A stretch of 64,000 nt of DNA, from contig OY987265.1 of NCBI GenBank assembly GCA_963920665.1, positions 23,193,001 through 23,257,000 of the forward strand, read 5' to 3'. The position numbers and the translations under genes were made by a program. Of the stretch, positions 35,103-48,110 are shown in pieces. The DNA is from Straminergon stramineum. Lineage: Eukaryota > Streptophyta > Bryopsida > Hypnales > Calliergonaceae. Below the pieces are notes generated by a model that had not been told where the DNA came from, did not search any database, and worked only from the letters and a program-made list of their open reading frames with translations. The stretch's first letter is position 1; every line of letters starts with the position of its first letter.

Positions 35103-35103
35103 T
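35053..35103. repeat. (TTA)n microsatellite, about 16-17 units
   Basis: Uninterrupted TTA repeat, preceded by a short (TTTA)n run at 35026-35048. Confidence 0.97.
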
Positions 35104-38100
35104 TTCATCTTTTGTGATCTATGATTTACTTCAATCCTAAATTTTGTAGCAATTACGTGCATGTATGTAACTTTATCTACATTAGTCATCAATATTCTAA
35201 TAAAAAATGGCATATTACTTTTGAAATGTGCTTATTTGGTTGAAAATTGTCTTTATTCATTCAATTGGTTTATAATCTTTGTATGTTCAATTGTAGTGTT
35301 TTTATAAGCATTTCATGACATTGGTGTACGGTAGTTATACAAAGAAATCCAATCGTTGGAATTCTAGGGCCACGGGATGTCCTTCAACCTCCTTCAAAAA
35401 GAGTTTTGGTTGGTCCACTTGGGTCGTACTTGCATCTCAAAAGTTGTGGATCTCAAGAGGTGCAAATTTCATCCTCTATTTTTTCAATATTCATCTTTTT
35501 CATTGCGATTAAAATCAAATGATTAAGTAATCTTAAATGATTTAATGATTGTTTGTATATCAAATTGATTGAGAAGTCCAAAAGTGGAAATTTGAAAAAT
35601 CTAATAAATTATCATTGTAAAATGTAGAGACAAGAAGCATTTCCAACCACAGAGCAAAGAGCACAATACACAAGTTGCAAGCCTTGGATTGCACGAGACA
35701 TCTACTCTTCAACCATCCAAGTAATTGATTTTTAATTTAATAGTAATTAAATTTTTGACATCAATTGAAGTAGATTATCTATAATAAAATATGCTACAAG
35801 ACACAATTATTTTACATAACTATATTATCTGAAAATTTTCAGCGATGAAAACCAAATTTTCAAGTGCAGGCAAGTAAAGATAACAAATTGCATTCTAAAA
35901 GTGTTCATCCATCAGTCAATTGCTTTCTATATGAAGATAAATATGCAATTGTGCGGTGATCAACTTGTCATTTTTTTTGTTTCAATAATATATTTTAAAT
36001 TTAATTATTTCATAAAATAAATAAAATTTCAAACATTAGAATGTGGAATTGGAACAATTGCAAAAATGCTTTAATATTTTCATTATATACTAAGTATTTG
36101 ATAACTTTATAACTATAATATTTGAAGCATTGGTCTAATGTTCAAAAAATGAATAATAAAATTAGAAAAGGGGATTCAAATCATAATTCATCTTTGACTT
36201 ATTTATGAATTATCTACAAGGAAAAAATTAATTGCTTATCAATTTTTTGGTTTTGAAGCTTGCATTGCACTTTTGTATATAAAAGTAGCAATTTGGAATT
36301 GAAAATTGAGTGTAAGTTTCCTCATTAGATGTGTATCTACAATATAAATGGCACCTAAAAATAATAATATTTTATAGACTTCAAAATTTTGTATTCTTCA
36401 AAATAATCTTTGGTTTACATGTATGTTCAAACTTAAAACCTTTATGGGGATGTTTTTATAGATTAGGTGCATTACAATCCTAATATAAATTTCAATAAAA
36501 AAACTTTAGGTTTCAAATTTTAAGAAAAAATTTGTTTAATGAGATTTCTATTTTTGATTGATTACCAATAATGAAATCATCAAAGTATCATTTTTAAAAT
36601 TGTAATATCAAAATTAGTTGGAGTAGTGATATTCAAATATTTGAGAGTAAAAATTGAAAAATTGTTGATATACAATAAAGAATACAAGTGTCATTTGCAA
36701 TAATTGATTGAAAATGTAGAGAGTGGACAAGATTTGATAGAAGGAGCACTAGTAATTCATATGTTTGAGGGGATAGTGAGGAGATCATGGCAATATGGTG
36801 AAAGGTAATTATTGCCTATTTTGAGGGGATAGTGACAAATTGGGTACATACTATATAGTGTCGATTGTAGATAAAACCACACATGATTTTCCAAAAGGGG
36901 ACATGTGGCAGTGTTCCAATTGGTTGTCAAACTTTTACAAAACTTTTGAAAGGGGTACACACATAATTTTCCTACTGGTTGAAAAACTTTTGAGCAAAAT
37001 TTTAAGCAAAACCCTTATATGATATAAATTTACAAAATACACCCCATCTACCCATATTTGTATTTCATAAGGAACATGTAGAACTTACAAATTGTATGGG
37101 ATATATCTACATTTTTTGTTTGTGAATACATACATATTTTATATCCATATTCTACATTTGTATTATGTGAGCATATCCATATCTATATCCTATATTTTGT
37201 AGTCTGAAACTATATCTGCATTTTATATCCATATTTTGTATCCAAATTTAGATGGCCAAGATCATTTGTTCTAGATGCATCAAAGTCTTTGTGTTTTTTC
37301 CAAGGGAAGGGGAGAGGAATTGAAATACAAACATCATGTTTGCATCCTTTGGGGGGATAATGATGAGACCATGCACAGTAAAGAGAGTTAGTTTGGCTAC
37401 CATATTTTACACATAAGCATTTTCTTAAATGGCTAATTTTTTTGAGCTTGCCTCAAATATTCATTTATACTATGATTCACAATTTGAGAGTTCATAATGA
37501 TATGGAATAATGGCATGCCTCAATGTATTTGTATATATGTATTTATATATAGAGAGATAGATAGCCTAGCCCATGTTGATATTCATATTTGCATCTATAT
37601 ATTTGACCCATGTATCCATATAGGACATCGCTAGCATTTTTAACTTAATGTTTTAACCTTGGGATAGTCTTTCTCAAATGTTGTGTGGTGTTTTGGGGAA
37701 GATAGTAACATATACATTCAATTTAGAAAGTTGATCATTCAAGGACATGCACATGCAGTAGAGGATCTTGTAATATGAATCATGACATTGTGCAAATGGA
37801 AAATCTTCTTTTAACTTCTAAAGGACCATTGTTCCTTTGGGGGACAAATTCGATTTCACACTGGGAGCTAAGAGTCAATTTTTGTCATGATTTTTTAAAA
37901 TTTATTTGCAATATAGAAAGATTGATTAGTTTCATGTAAATATAATAATTTTTTCAATAATTGAACGGGAACAAAAGTTATACCCAAATAAGCTCAAAAC
38001 AAGGGAGACTAGATAGCAAAAAAAATAAATTTATCTTATTTTCTAGGCAATGTAAATAATTATCTGTTTTTTTCTTTTGACACAAGTGTGTTGAAGAACA

Positions 38101-38579
38101 CATTGCGAGGGTTTCTTTCAAGGAGAAAGGTTGATTTCACACTAGATAAACTAAATTGTCAAAGCCATGTATTAAACCTGCAACCACGCCATTCAATTTG
38201 GGTACCTTTCTACATCATCCAGGAATTTAGGATCACCTTGGATATGTAAACATCCTCTTGAAAAAATTACTTATAGGATTCATTTTTTAATGCAATTTTC
38301 ACAATTTTTCAAAAAAAGAAGGTTCCACATGGTTTAATTTGCTTGCTAGATCAATCTCACCATTTGGATTAGTGTGTTTTAATTCCGTCCTAGAAATATT
38401 AATAATTTAGATTTTCCTTCTATTTCATGACTACTTCTATTGAACAATTCTTTTAAGAATGAAAATAAGCTTTTCCCCCCCTAGAATCTCAACTCCATTT
38501 CCTGTAGTAAATATTTAATTAAACCTCAAAACTCTATAGTGCAAAAATTTGAAGTTAAGAAGGTTCAAAATCTAGTCCT
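35104..38579. other. AT-rich DNA, no gene recognised
   Basis: The motif TTTGAGGGGATAGTGA-GA occurs at about 36766 and 36815, with a diverged form (TTTGGGGGGATAATGATGAGACCATG) near 37348, suggesting retroelement debris. 37080-37250 is low-complexity ATATCC-rich sequence. A (TA)n-like ATATATAGAGAGATAGATAG lies near 37550. Otherwise nothing. Confidence 0.4.
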
Positions 38580-38802
38580 GCACTGTGGAAAAAAATTATT
38601 TTCTTCCCTTGAAATGCAAATATCTTGCAATCTATAGGGTCAAAAATTTTGAAATTTATTCCACACATTCTCATACTAGTCTTCTGTAAGATCCTATGAA
38701 TAGATGTCCAAAATACAATTTTCAAATTTTTTTAATTCCTTGCAATAGAAACGGTAGTTTTGAGTGTTATTTGGCAAAAAAAAGGAATTGGTCCTTTAGG
38801 GG
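38580..38802. mobile_element. Truncated or diverged copy of the TTAA family 1 element
   Basis: Ends CCTTTAGGGG at 38802 followed by TTAA (38803-38806). The preceding 220 bp (ATGCAAATATCTTGCAATCTA, TTCCACACATTCTCATACTAG, GTAAGATCCTATG) aligns with the right half of copy C (ATATCTTACAATCTAC, TTCCACATCTTCTC, CAAGATCTTACGG). The last about 35 bp resembles instead the other end (GGTCCTTTAGGGG of copy B). The left end is not identifiable. Confidence 0.5.
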
Positions 38803-38806
38803 TTAA

Positions 38807-39639
38807 ACTTGAGCTATGAAGTCTTTTCATTACTAAACATTCTTTTTAAAACATCAACTATATGTCTCCTTATATAATATAAATGTTTATATGCTTCTAA
38901 CTATGTATGTGCACATACATGTTATACATCTTTCGGCCAATTGTGAAGGAATACTTGCGAATACTTGTGAATATGGTGTCACTTGATTTATTTGGGTTCT
39001 GATAAAAAATTCAAAATTTGTGATGACATTTTGGATGATAATTAAAAGGTTAACTCATTCCTACCCCAAAAAAGTCTTCTTTAAATAAGATTTTGATGGA
39101 TGCTAAAAATAGATTTTATTTGCAATTTTTTTCACAATAAAAAATTATTGAAAAAATAGTTTTGTTATTTCTTTGAGATCTATTTTTAAACTTCTTTTCT
39201 TTTCCAGATGATCCCACCTTCCAACTACAATAGGCTAGTGGAATATATTTGACATTGTTTCTCAAGAAATTTCCAAAGTTAGATGAACTTATGCACAATC
39301 AAATTTCAAACTCCATGTCCTTCATATGATATCTCCAATGTTTGATTTGAATAAAATAAAATAAATTTGTAGGTATTCAATTATTTTAGGATGGTATGAT
39401 GTATGTCATCAATTATCAAATCCACTTACTTATATGAGATGAGGGAAGACAACATTAAAATTAGAATTGTCTTAAAATGACATGTATATGATATTACATG
39501 TGGCAATACTTAGGCATATGTTTATACTTCCAAGAAGAAATTGGAATGAAGTTATGATGAACATGGCCATGCCCCCAAAGCTTACATTAATTCAATTTTT
39601 TTAAATCATTGATTTATTGCCACAAGTATTATGTACCCA
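38807..39639. other. AT-rich DNA, nothing recognised
   Basis: Short chance frames only, and no terminal repeats or RNA-gene boxes. Confidence 0.45.
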
Positions 39640-39830
39640 TGTATGACCTATATGGGGTGGAACAAAATCTTTAACTAAAAATTCATAGTAATTTTGTTTT
39701 GAGATATAAAAATCTGAAAATTATGGAAATCTTATGAACTCTAATTCTGCACATGGGAAAATTTCCCACTGTTAAAAACTCCCTTGCAGATACATATATT
39801 TGCTTAAGTGGTCAGAAATGGGTTGCCTCC
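39640..39830 (+). repeat. Dispersed repeat holding the unoccupied TTAA site
   Basis: Aligns with 57015-57180 (AAAAATCTGAAAA-TTATGGAAA, GAACTC, GCACATGGGA, CTCCCTTGCAGATAC) and then, after one TTAA at 39804-39807, with 58158-58185 (GTGGTCAGAAATGG-TTGC). At 57.2 kb the same sequence is interrupted by a 973-bp element. A third, more diverged version is at about 50500-50545 (ATGCTTAAGTGGTTGATAATGGG). It is therefore the empty counterpart of that insertion. Confidence 0.85.
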
Positions 39831-40132
39831 CCTATCTTACAAACTTTCACAGTTTTGCACTGAAATTTTTAAAACCCGGCTGACACCCCGTGCTCTATGA
39901 TTACCCTCTTGTGAATATTCACAAGAATGTTTCTGGAAGGGTGACCTGTACAGTATCTGCAATTAGGCGTGAGAAAATCAATAACACACCTTCTTCGAAA
40001 TTCCTTTGAGAACCGTCGGAGACCCGGATATACCCGGCATGCCAGCAACACCAATCGTTGACCGGGGCCACGAAGGGGAGCCCGTCGAACTAGGGCTACG
40101 AAATATCACTGGGCGACGTCAGGCTTCCTTCC

Positions 40133-40174
40133 CGACAACCGCACGACAACCGCACGACAACCGCACGACAACCC
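40133..40174. repeat. 11-bp tandem repeat, 3.8 copies
   Basis: Unit CGACAACCGCA repeats at 40133, 40144, 40155 and, partially, 40166. A (TTC/GTC)-rich stretch follows at 40200-40245. Confidence 0.95.
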
Positions 40175-40376
40175 GACGACCGAATAAAATGGGACGAAAT
40201 CTTCTTCTTCGTCGTCTTCTTCGTCGACGTCCTCATCTTCGTTTCAAATTTTTCTCTGTCCCTGGCGTTCAAGTACTTGCAAACCACTCATGTGTACAAC
40301 ATGTCTGGTCTATCGACGCTTCGATGTTGGCTCGCTAGTGTACGAAGATTATTGAACTCCCTGTGGCTATGGCGGA

Positions 40377-40932
40377 TCATGTGGTGCCGCAAGGTTCATA
40401 AGTAAGCTGAGACCACTTCATCGAGCACTCTTCTATTGTGTTTCCACTCCGATATTTTCGGTGGATGCCTGGGCCCGGGCGGGTATCAAAATTGTAGTAG
40501 TAGAAGTAGTGCGAGCTCTGGGACTCGGGGGAGTAAATGTTGTAGGGAGAGGAGTTGGTTTGCGGTGGTGGAACGTCGGAGAAGGCTGCGAGTCGTTGTG
40601 TACTGTTAATAGAATGGCTGTGTGATTCGAAGAAGTGGTAATAGTGCTGAGATTTTCGATTTCTTTGCTTCATCAGCTAGGATGTCGTGTACGTTGACGT
40701 TCTTGATGACGTTTGAGCAGTTGAGGATGTTTTGATGTAAGCAACTAAGCATTTTGTGAAGCGTTTGTGATGGTGTGCCGTACGGTGGTGAGTGACTGCT
40801 AGTCGGTGGCTGTAAGGTGTATGAAACCGCGGGCTTCGTGCCCTGCATGCCACCTGTGCGACTGTCAGGGTTGTCATGAAGTGCGTCGACAAGGTTGGAG
40901 GGTTTGCAATGTGCTTTCTGTCGCGGCCGCAT
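40377..40932 (-). CDS. Two overlapping unrecognised minus-strand frames
   Basis: Frame one, 40932-40606 (108 codons), starts MRPRQKAHCKPSNLVDALHD and contains NILNCSNVIKNVNVHDILAD. Frame two, 40673-40377 (98 codons), is Ser/Tyr/Pro-rich (FFESHSHSINS, PPPQTNSSPYNIYSPESQSS) and overlaps it in a different frame. A gene joining the two by a short intron is conceivable, but I found no convincing donor/acceptor pair, and the opposite strand is open as well. No domain recognised. Confidence 0.18.
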
Positions 40933-43900
40933 GAGTTTCTGTCAATCAGGCAAGGATAGGCAATGTGGAGGAGTGTTCTTGTGTGTCATTGGATGCCGCT
41001 TGGGGATGCCGTGCCTGAGAATGTGTCTTTGTCACTATTTCCACTCGAGGCGTGCACTAGCTAAGCTTAGCTTGAGGACCGTTAGGATTAGAGGAGCGGC
41101 TATAACATGTGCAGCGGTGCATGGTGAAGCGTGAGCACTTTGAGAAGCCGGTTATAGTGACGATATGAATAACGTCATCATCATATATAGACTGTAGAAA
41201 CGTCTGAAGCTATCGATCTCGACATGATCACCACAGCGAAATCTTTTGACAGGATTCCGAGGTTTGATCAGTTGATGCTTTCAGTATCTTGAGGTGTTTC
41301 TACAGGCTACCTATGATTGGTGATTAGTACATGACAAGATGTGTATTAGGAGTATCTGTTATTGCTGAGTATCTCTTCCCACAAGGTGTTTCAGCTGGAG
41401 TACTAAATGGCACTAAACGCCAATTTGAAGGTATGTCATGTATCAGTTCGCAACCACCTGCCACTTCATATTCTTTAAGCTTGCGGAGAAGTCGATGTTA
41501 TTTCTCTTGATTACCTTGACACTAATTTTCACTTGAAGCTTAGCACAAGACGTGGGAGCACGACTGGACTGAACATGCGAGGGGAAGTCGAATACATCTT
41601 AAAGGCTTGGCTGTGCGTTTGAACAATTAGACAATTTGTTCTGATGATCATTCCCTTTGAATTTCGAACGAGTGTCGGTACACATGCTTATTCTGATTAT
41701 TGTCGCCTAATTTAAGGAATGTCTAATTTTTTAGTTAGATGTGGAAAGCTTCAGATTGTATGATCTCTAGTAGTCTCTTCATCAGACGCTGAACAGAAGC
41801 GGCACCTTTTCCGATCTAGAACGACTTTATGGCCTACATATTCAATGCTCATCATGAAGGTAGGTATCCTAGGTTGCCTCAGTCGAGCGAGTTGTACCAG
41901 CTCCGTTGATGATGTTCCGAACTGAAATCGGCTTGAACATTTGGAGCAATCTCTATGGATAGTACTCATTCCATTAAAGCTGAGTATGCATGTAGCGAAA
42001 GAACTTAAGAAGCTGTAAATGCATGCAAGTTCACAGATGCACGATGCGAAGTTTGTATTGCTAGAATAGAGCACTGCTACAAGGACACAGTTTATCTGGC
42101 TCTCAAACTTACCCAACTCTGATACCTTTCGTATTTTCGATGTTGAACGAGGCAGCTCGTGTACGTCCTTAGCCTCTCATCAGTAGTGGAGCAATATGCT
42201 GATCTTCTAATGGTTTGCAATTTAGCACTTTCTGGTCAATTATGGTTGCACTTCGCAGATGTGCTCTGGAATCTAACCGTAGTATTAAAGATGGTAATTG
42301 CAATTGCTGCTACCCTTCACGGAGCATGTTTGCCGCATATCCACGAGGGCAGTTTCAGGCCTGTCGGTGGTATTTCTTTAAATAAACTTAGTCTGCTACT
42401 TTCCAGTTTTACTTGTCTATCTTCGATGGTTCTTAAAATCTTTAATTGGAAAAAAGTTGACTTAGCTTTTGTTATTTTCGGTGCTAAGGTTATTTCGTTT
42501 ATAGTGCATCATGATGCGATGCAAATATGGCATTGCTTGCTAATTTAGGTGGAGCTGTGATATTAGGTGTTCCTTAGATCGCTGAGATGTCTTGGAATTC
42601 GCCCTAAAATTCGACATTGCCTTCAAGTTCTGGTGGGCTGATGTCGACTTCTCCCCACACTCTTTTGGTTTCTATGCCTTCAGAGCTTTGTGTTTTGGTT
42701 TCGTTACTGATATATGTATCTTGAGTTTCGTCAATCTTTTGCGACGTCCATTGTAGCTTAATTGGTAACCTGTATTGGGATGTTGCATATTTTTAATTGC
42801 TTCTCAATGAGTACTTCGATCACAATGCTTTGTTCGTACGTTTGACATTGCATTGTATCGCCGGATTGAAATAGGTGGATTCTCCGGATCAAATCTCTGT
42901 GCCATAAAGTTACTCCGCAGGTCCCTTTTCAATAATCAGGTTCCTCCCTATCTCACTTTATAGATTGGCATCACTACAGTATTTCATACTCGGATATTGG
43001 GCTGCTGTGAAGAGGCTAAGCGCCTTTATTTGGGGATAGAGTAGCCATCTCGATCATCTGTAGATATGAGAGGCTTCTAATTGCATACTTTGAAGAGTAA
43101 GAACTATTTGGTAGGTACCTTAGTCCACTTGGATTGACCTAGATGTTCCGAATTAGGAGTAATCTAAATGAACGCAAGGGTTTTGTGAAGCTTGTATGCT
43201 GTATACTAATTGTAAAGCTCCTTCGAAGAGGTGGTTTTCTTCACGTTCCGGTGCAGGAGCTCCAGTGTGCTATTCCGGTTAATATCCAGTTACTTATCCC
43301 GTACGTGATATCCTCAGCAGGTATTTCCTCATTGCTTCTAATCAGTCATGACAGCTTTGATTATATGTGTAGCTCATATAAAAGTCATAAACCAGAAAAT
43401 GTGCGATGTATTGTCTTTAATACGGTAGTGCTGGTAAAGACCGCATGGCAAATGAATTTCCACTTCAAGCCGTTGTCAATTTGATGACAAGGCCTGATTA
43501 CTCTGTATTTAATTGCACCAGTATTCAGATATGTACATATTCAGTTCCTCCTACATCTGGTGTTTCTGCCTCTTCCTGGTGTATTGACGACCAGGTTTGC
43601 AACAAATTTAGTCGTGAACCGGTAGCTCCATCAGTGAGATAGCTTTCTTGCCGTCGGGCGCAATGTCACCATACCCATATGTTCCCTCACGGCGAATATC
43701 CTTCAATTTTGCGTGACTGCAAGCAATAAAAGATGTTAAAGTATTTGAGGAAATGGGAATGCTGACTAGAAGACCTGCATCAATACTTACACGTTACAAT
43801 TTGAGGTGGGTTGTTCTTTCCTGCCATTGCACATTGTACTATTTTCATTTTGTATTTTCTAATGTCTCTACTACAGGTGAATGCATTTTCATGCACGATA

Positions 43901-44718
43901 ATTGGATAGCTTATCGATTCCAAGTTTGCTTTGACAGAGACTAAACCGGGGTTGTTTGTCGTGACCTCCTGTCGCTATCCATTTGTAACCGGTCTAATTT
44001 CGAGAACTGAGAATACTCAGAGTACATTTTCGGACCCGGTCATAATCCGAGATTTGATGATTGCTTTGCCCAAGAAATTGTAATCTTCATTGTAGACTTT
44101 ATACTTTTTTTTTCATGTCAGCAATGGTACAGGGAAACAATCCAGTGTGGTTCTGGTGGGATCTTACAATCCTGGGTTCTTTTGACTTCGAAACCAGTAC
44201 ACACTCGGTGATTACACGAGGACGTTATCAGAAGTGAACACACAGCAATAGGTTTTAATTTCACATGTTCAGGTATTAAACCATCCTCTTTTCAGTTCAT
44301 ATTTATGTTCATTAGTGTGTGAAAGATACCAATACTAAATTCCCAGTGCTCGAGTAATAACATAGAGCTTGTTATTGCCTTTTTGAGCTGTGAAATAGCT
44401 CTTAGATTCAACTTCAAAGCCACTTGAGTAACCTAGTAACTTAGCTGAGAGTTGAAGCCCTGGTGGTATCACCGAGATAAAATGTAGCCATTCCCCGGGG
44501 TTGATCCTGTAGTTTACCTGCTTGGTACTGAGAATAATCCTTCTCTGCCCTTTTCGAGGGCATGATTTTGTGCCTGAGGTTTAGGTCCGGCGTAGCATCG
44601 GTTGGGCAACTCACGTGGACACATGAACTTCTATCATAAAGCCAGGTGGCAGCTTATCATTGAATGGCCAAATTTTAGTGAGCCAATGTTGTTCAAAAGA
44701 GTGAGACTTCTCTGCTAG

Positions 44719-45352
44719 CCCTAAATGCCCAAGGCCTAGAAATTTGCTCTAAATTGAACAGAAAGACAACATTTTGATAAGTTGTATAAATCTTTTTGGA
44801 ATTGTAATGGTACAAATTCAAACTAGACGTGTTCAAGATCACTTAGGAAAAGAAATCACAACAATATCACTTATGAATTGAAAGATTATAATGTTTGATC
44901 ATGAAGGTGTTAAAACTACCAAATGATTTGAAGTCTTTCAATCCTCTTTTTACATGTCAAATCTAAAAATTTGGTCACCAAAAAATTATGAGGTTAGAGA
45001 GCTTAACATGCATAACCCCAACCAATTTATGGCTCAGCAAAATCTACTCCACAATTTTTTTAAATGAATTTCTGATGTGATTTTTTCTGCAAGATCTAGT
45101 GTATTTGAGGCTCATTTCCAAGGGCCCTCAAACACTATGGACAGTCAAGATTGCAATGGACACCTTTGCACAAAATTGTGAATAGAAAAATCATAATCAA
45201 TCATTTTCAGAATTGGATTTTTGATGCTAAAACTGGACTTCAAAAAGAATTTTTTGAAAATACAAACTCGAAAAAATAGCAAATCGGTTAAGGTTTTATT
45301 TGATTTCAAAGTATTGGCGACACCAAAATTTGGTGCCTCGGGCATTTAGGGT
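44719..45352. mobile_element. Non-autonomous TIR element, about 633 bp, flanked by CTAG
   Basis: The left terminus is CCCTAAATGCCCAAGGC. The right terminus, reverse-complemented, is CCCTAAATGCCCGAGGC. The flanks are CTAG at 44715-44718 and CTAG at 45353-45356 (one extra T precedes the latter). It is an AT-rich block inside the GC-richer island, confirming an insertion. Part of the interior (TTTAAATGAATTTCT-A-GTGATTTTTTC) recurs near 48595-48635. No transposase. CCC termini recall the TTAA families, but the target differs. Confidence 0.6.
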
Positions 45353-45941
45353 CTAGAACGGGAATGAACTGCTGATTACTCAGCTTCACTTTGTATGATG
45401 CATCCATGTATCTAGACTTCAAGGTTGTGAAGTATTTTTCTTTGATCTTCACGTTGTGGTTATCAACGCACCTCATGTATGGAGTTTTCGTTGCATGTTT
45501 GCATTGCATGTACCCTTTGAAATACTATGTTTGTCTAGTAATTTGAACAGCAATGTATATGCTCCTCGATATCCTGCCTTTCTGAACTCGCGGTGCTCCA
45601 TAATTCAATCTTTGGCAACGCCAGGTCCACTTGTTACCATAGCATCGCTCTGAGTTCTTTCTAATGAATCATTTATAGTAAGTTCTTAGTCTTTTAATTG
45701 ACATTGCTCGATTGAAGATGTTAAATTGTATCACTGTTGTTGTACGTGTTGTCCACAAAGGTATGTATATCCGGATGCGAGATCAGCTAGGAAGCACCTG
45801 ACTGCGTATTTTTAGGTTGTAGGTCTTATTTCTTCCTGCTGAAATTGTATATAGTGGTATCTCAATTAATTTCTTGTGATCATGTATTAAATTCACACAT
45901 TTCATTCGGGTGCAGTGATAATACACAACATTTAATTGCAG

Positions 45942-47845
45942 GTGCAATTATATGAGCTCAATCGTTACTGGGACTGGTTTGATGTGGGTGGTAGGAGCAG
46001 CTTTGATACTGGACGTGCTTTTTGCAGCACATCACTTACACAGCCAATAACTTTGAATGCATAATTTTGGCTGAGCAGGTGAATCAAGTTGGCTTTTGAT
46101 AAAAAGCTGTATTGCAGGGAGCTTGCAGCAAGCTGAACTGTCGTTGAGAGTTTCTTTAATTTGGTAGATTGCTGGCTGATAACTGTTGTCTAGAGTCAAC
46201 TGTTAATCTCCCTGCACAAGCACCCGAATGTCCGTGCTGCACGTCTCGGCGGTGGAGTACATACATAGATAACAACATTCGATATGTTGTCATTAAGCGA
46301 TCTGAGTTTGACGTACGATCTAGTTAGGTTTTATTAGGGCAGTACTGCGCCTTCAGTATTTTCTGAATTCTTGTTCTTCAAAAGAAAGTAAATAGAATAC
46401 CTTGTCCACTGTTTCAGCTGCAAAGAACAACAATCTCCCGAGGGCAACTGGAACAAGCAGATTACGCTGGCAATCTCTTGACAGTGAACCTGTGGATTTT
46501 CGCCAGCTTGGTAGTATCGGAGTGAATGCGCTACGAACATTTGGCTCCCGATATGGTTACGATACGTAAGGTCAGGTACAAATATTCCACATTCTTTTCT
46601 GCAGTTTGTGAAGTCAAAGTTTGTACTTATTGCCCGCTATCGGTGTATTAGTTGAAGGGAGTTATACTGTTATTCTACATGCACCAGCCCACCTAGACTA
46701 ATCTACGTTTGCACTTTGCATCATCTGTGTGGTTGGTGTGCATTTGCTTGGCTGTGAAATTACTGTTCCTGGATTGCATAATTGAACATCTTGCAGACTG
46801 GTTTCGAGTTGGCCGTCAAGATCAAATCCATGTGAAGTTAAATAATCCTGTCAAGATGCTGAAAAAGGGGCCCGAAATAATTTGATGTCAGTCCAAAGAT
46901 GAGCGGACGTCAGATAATTCGCATCTTTCTTTCCTTTAATGTCAAAAACTAAATGTTCTCAATTCTTGGTTTTTGTGCTTAGTAGCGGGTTCACCCTCAA
47001 CTTGTGATTTCACCGCCCAAGTCAATTGAAAAGTGCTTTCTCCTCATGCGAAATTAGATTAATTAGACTCATGAAAGGAGCTCTGAACACCTTAATTAGC
47101 CTGGCTGAACCAATAATTCAAGGAAGAATCTAGTGAAGATCTTTTGACTTTGCATGTGACATCCTTCTTTGGTACAAATCCTTTCACATCTTGTGTACTG
47201 GTTTGGTACTGAGACAACTATTTTAAACGAATTGAGTTCCTAACAACTGTAGTGTAGCTACAATGGAAAGGGTGATCCACTGTCCTAGAATGTTCTGCGA
47301 GGCTCATGGATTGATAGCCGATGCCTTCAACTTTTCTTTCGTTATTACTGATGTTATTTCTTTTTAAGGTTTAACATTATTTTTTGCAGTATCCTATTTT
47401 AACTGATTAAAAGAATCATTTACCATTTGCCATTCCGGATTCCAAGTTTGTTCAACCTGGGTAATTCACTCTTCCTAAACTTCCATTTCCATCACCAGTG
47501 ATGCGAGTAGCGGTTCGAGAGCAACTTCAACATTTCTGTTTGCGGTTACTCTTCCCCATCATCGATGCAGCTGTGGTTAGTTTTTCTCGAAGTCAATATC
47601 TTAATAGGATTACGGAAATTGAGAAGAATTGCTTCGATGGTGAGCCACAGATGAAATTGTGTACTGTACGTTAAGTTCTGTGAAGGGCAGACTGGTGGAG
47701 CAAAAGTATCTTAATCATTGGGTGCTCCGGTCCAACAGACAGACGTAAGAAGTGTGTGGACGGTGGGACCAACATTGCAGAAGCTGGTTCACACTTGAGC
47801 ATGATTGCTCTGGCTGCTAACTTCGCTCCTTCAGTTGGGTCTTGA
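45942..47845 (+). CDS. Weak candidate four-exon 3' gene end
   Basis: Four segments join in a consistent phase with GT-AG borders: 45942-45990 (VQLYELNRYWDWFDVG), 46418-46565 (after GTTTCAG; contains RLRWQSLDSEPVDFRQLGSI, then a GTAAGG donor), 47499-47575 (after ATCACCAG; DASSGSRATSTFLFAV) and 47691-47845 (after AAGGGCAG; SILIIGCSGPTDRRKKCVDG, then AEAGSHLSMIALAANFAPSV and TGA). The frame stays open for another 85 codons after that TGA. The exons were chosen by eye, and other frames are also open in places. The last exon loosely recalls the N-G-G-x-G-x-x-x-x-A-L-A-A pattern of eIF2B-type proteins, which I do not consider an identification. Confidence 0.18.
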
Positions 47846-48110
47846 CTTGCGTGGCTTGAGGGATTCCTCACTGATGAGGTAGCCTCAGCCTTCTGGTCGC
47901 TTATGCAGGGGGATCGGAGGATTGTCCTTACAAAGAAAACGAAGATATCGCTTCCCGCTATTTCTAATCATAAGTATGCATCGTGTACTGATAATAACTT
48001 CAATTTCAATTCGTTACAGTGGCGATATTCCATTACTTTGGCGGAGTTCAGGCCGCGCAGGCTGAACCCAAAATCTATACAGGTCTGTCCTAGTTTGTGA
48101 TCTGAAATTA

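Larger units (their letters stand above)
39870..48110. other. GC-richer island with no confidently recognised gene
   Basis: Composition changes sharply at about 39870 and reverts at about 48110; within it the TIR element at 44719 is AT-rich again. Frames up to 129 codons are open on both strands (for example 40377-40932 minus, 41751-42116 minus, 42159-42548 plus, 43143-43484 plus), as expected by chance at this composition, and none shows a domain I know. Splice-like motifs are frequent on the plus strand. It may hold an intron-rich gene with short exons, a long non-coding transcription unit or a decayed gene. Confidence 0.5.

Noticed and set aside
40895..41134. Cys-rich frame (CAFCRGRMSFC) suggesting a zinc finger
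   Set aside because: The Cys spacing fits no standard zinc-binding motif, the first in-frame start is not ATG, and the opposite strand is equally open.
42738..42790. A-box-like TAGCTTAATTGGTAA suggesting another tRNA
   Set aside because: No B box and no pairing acceptor strands at the required distance.
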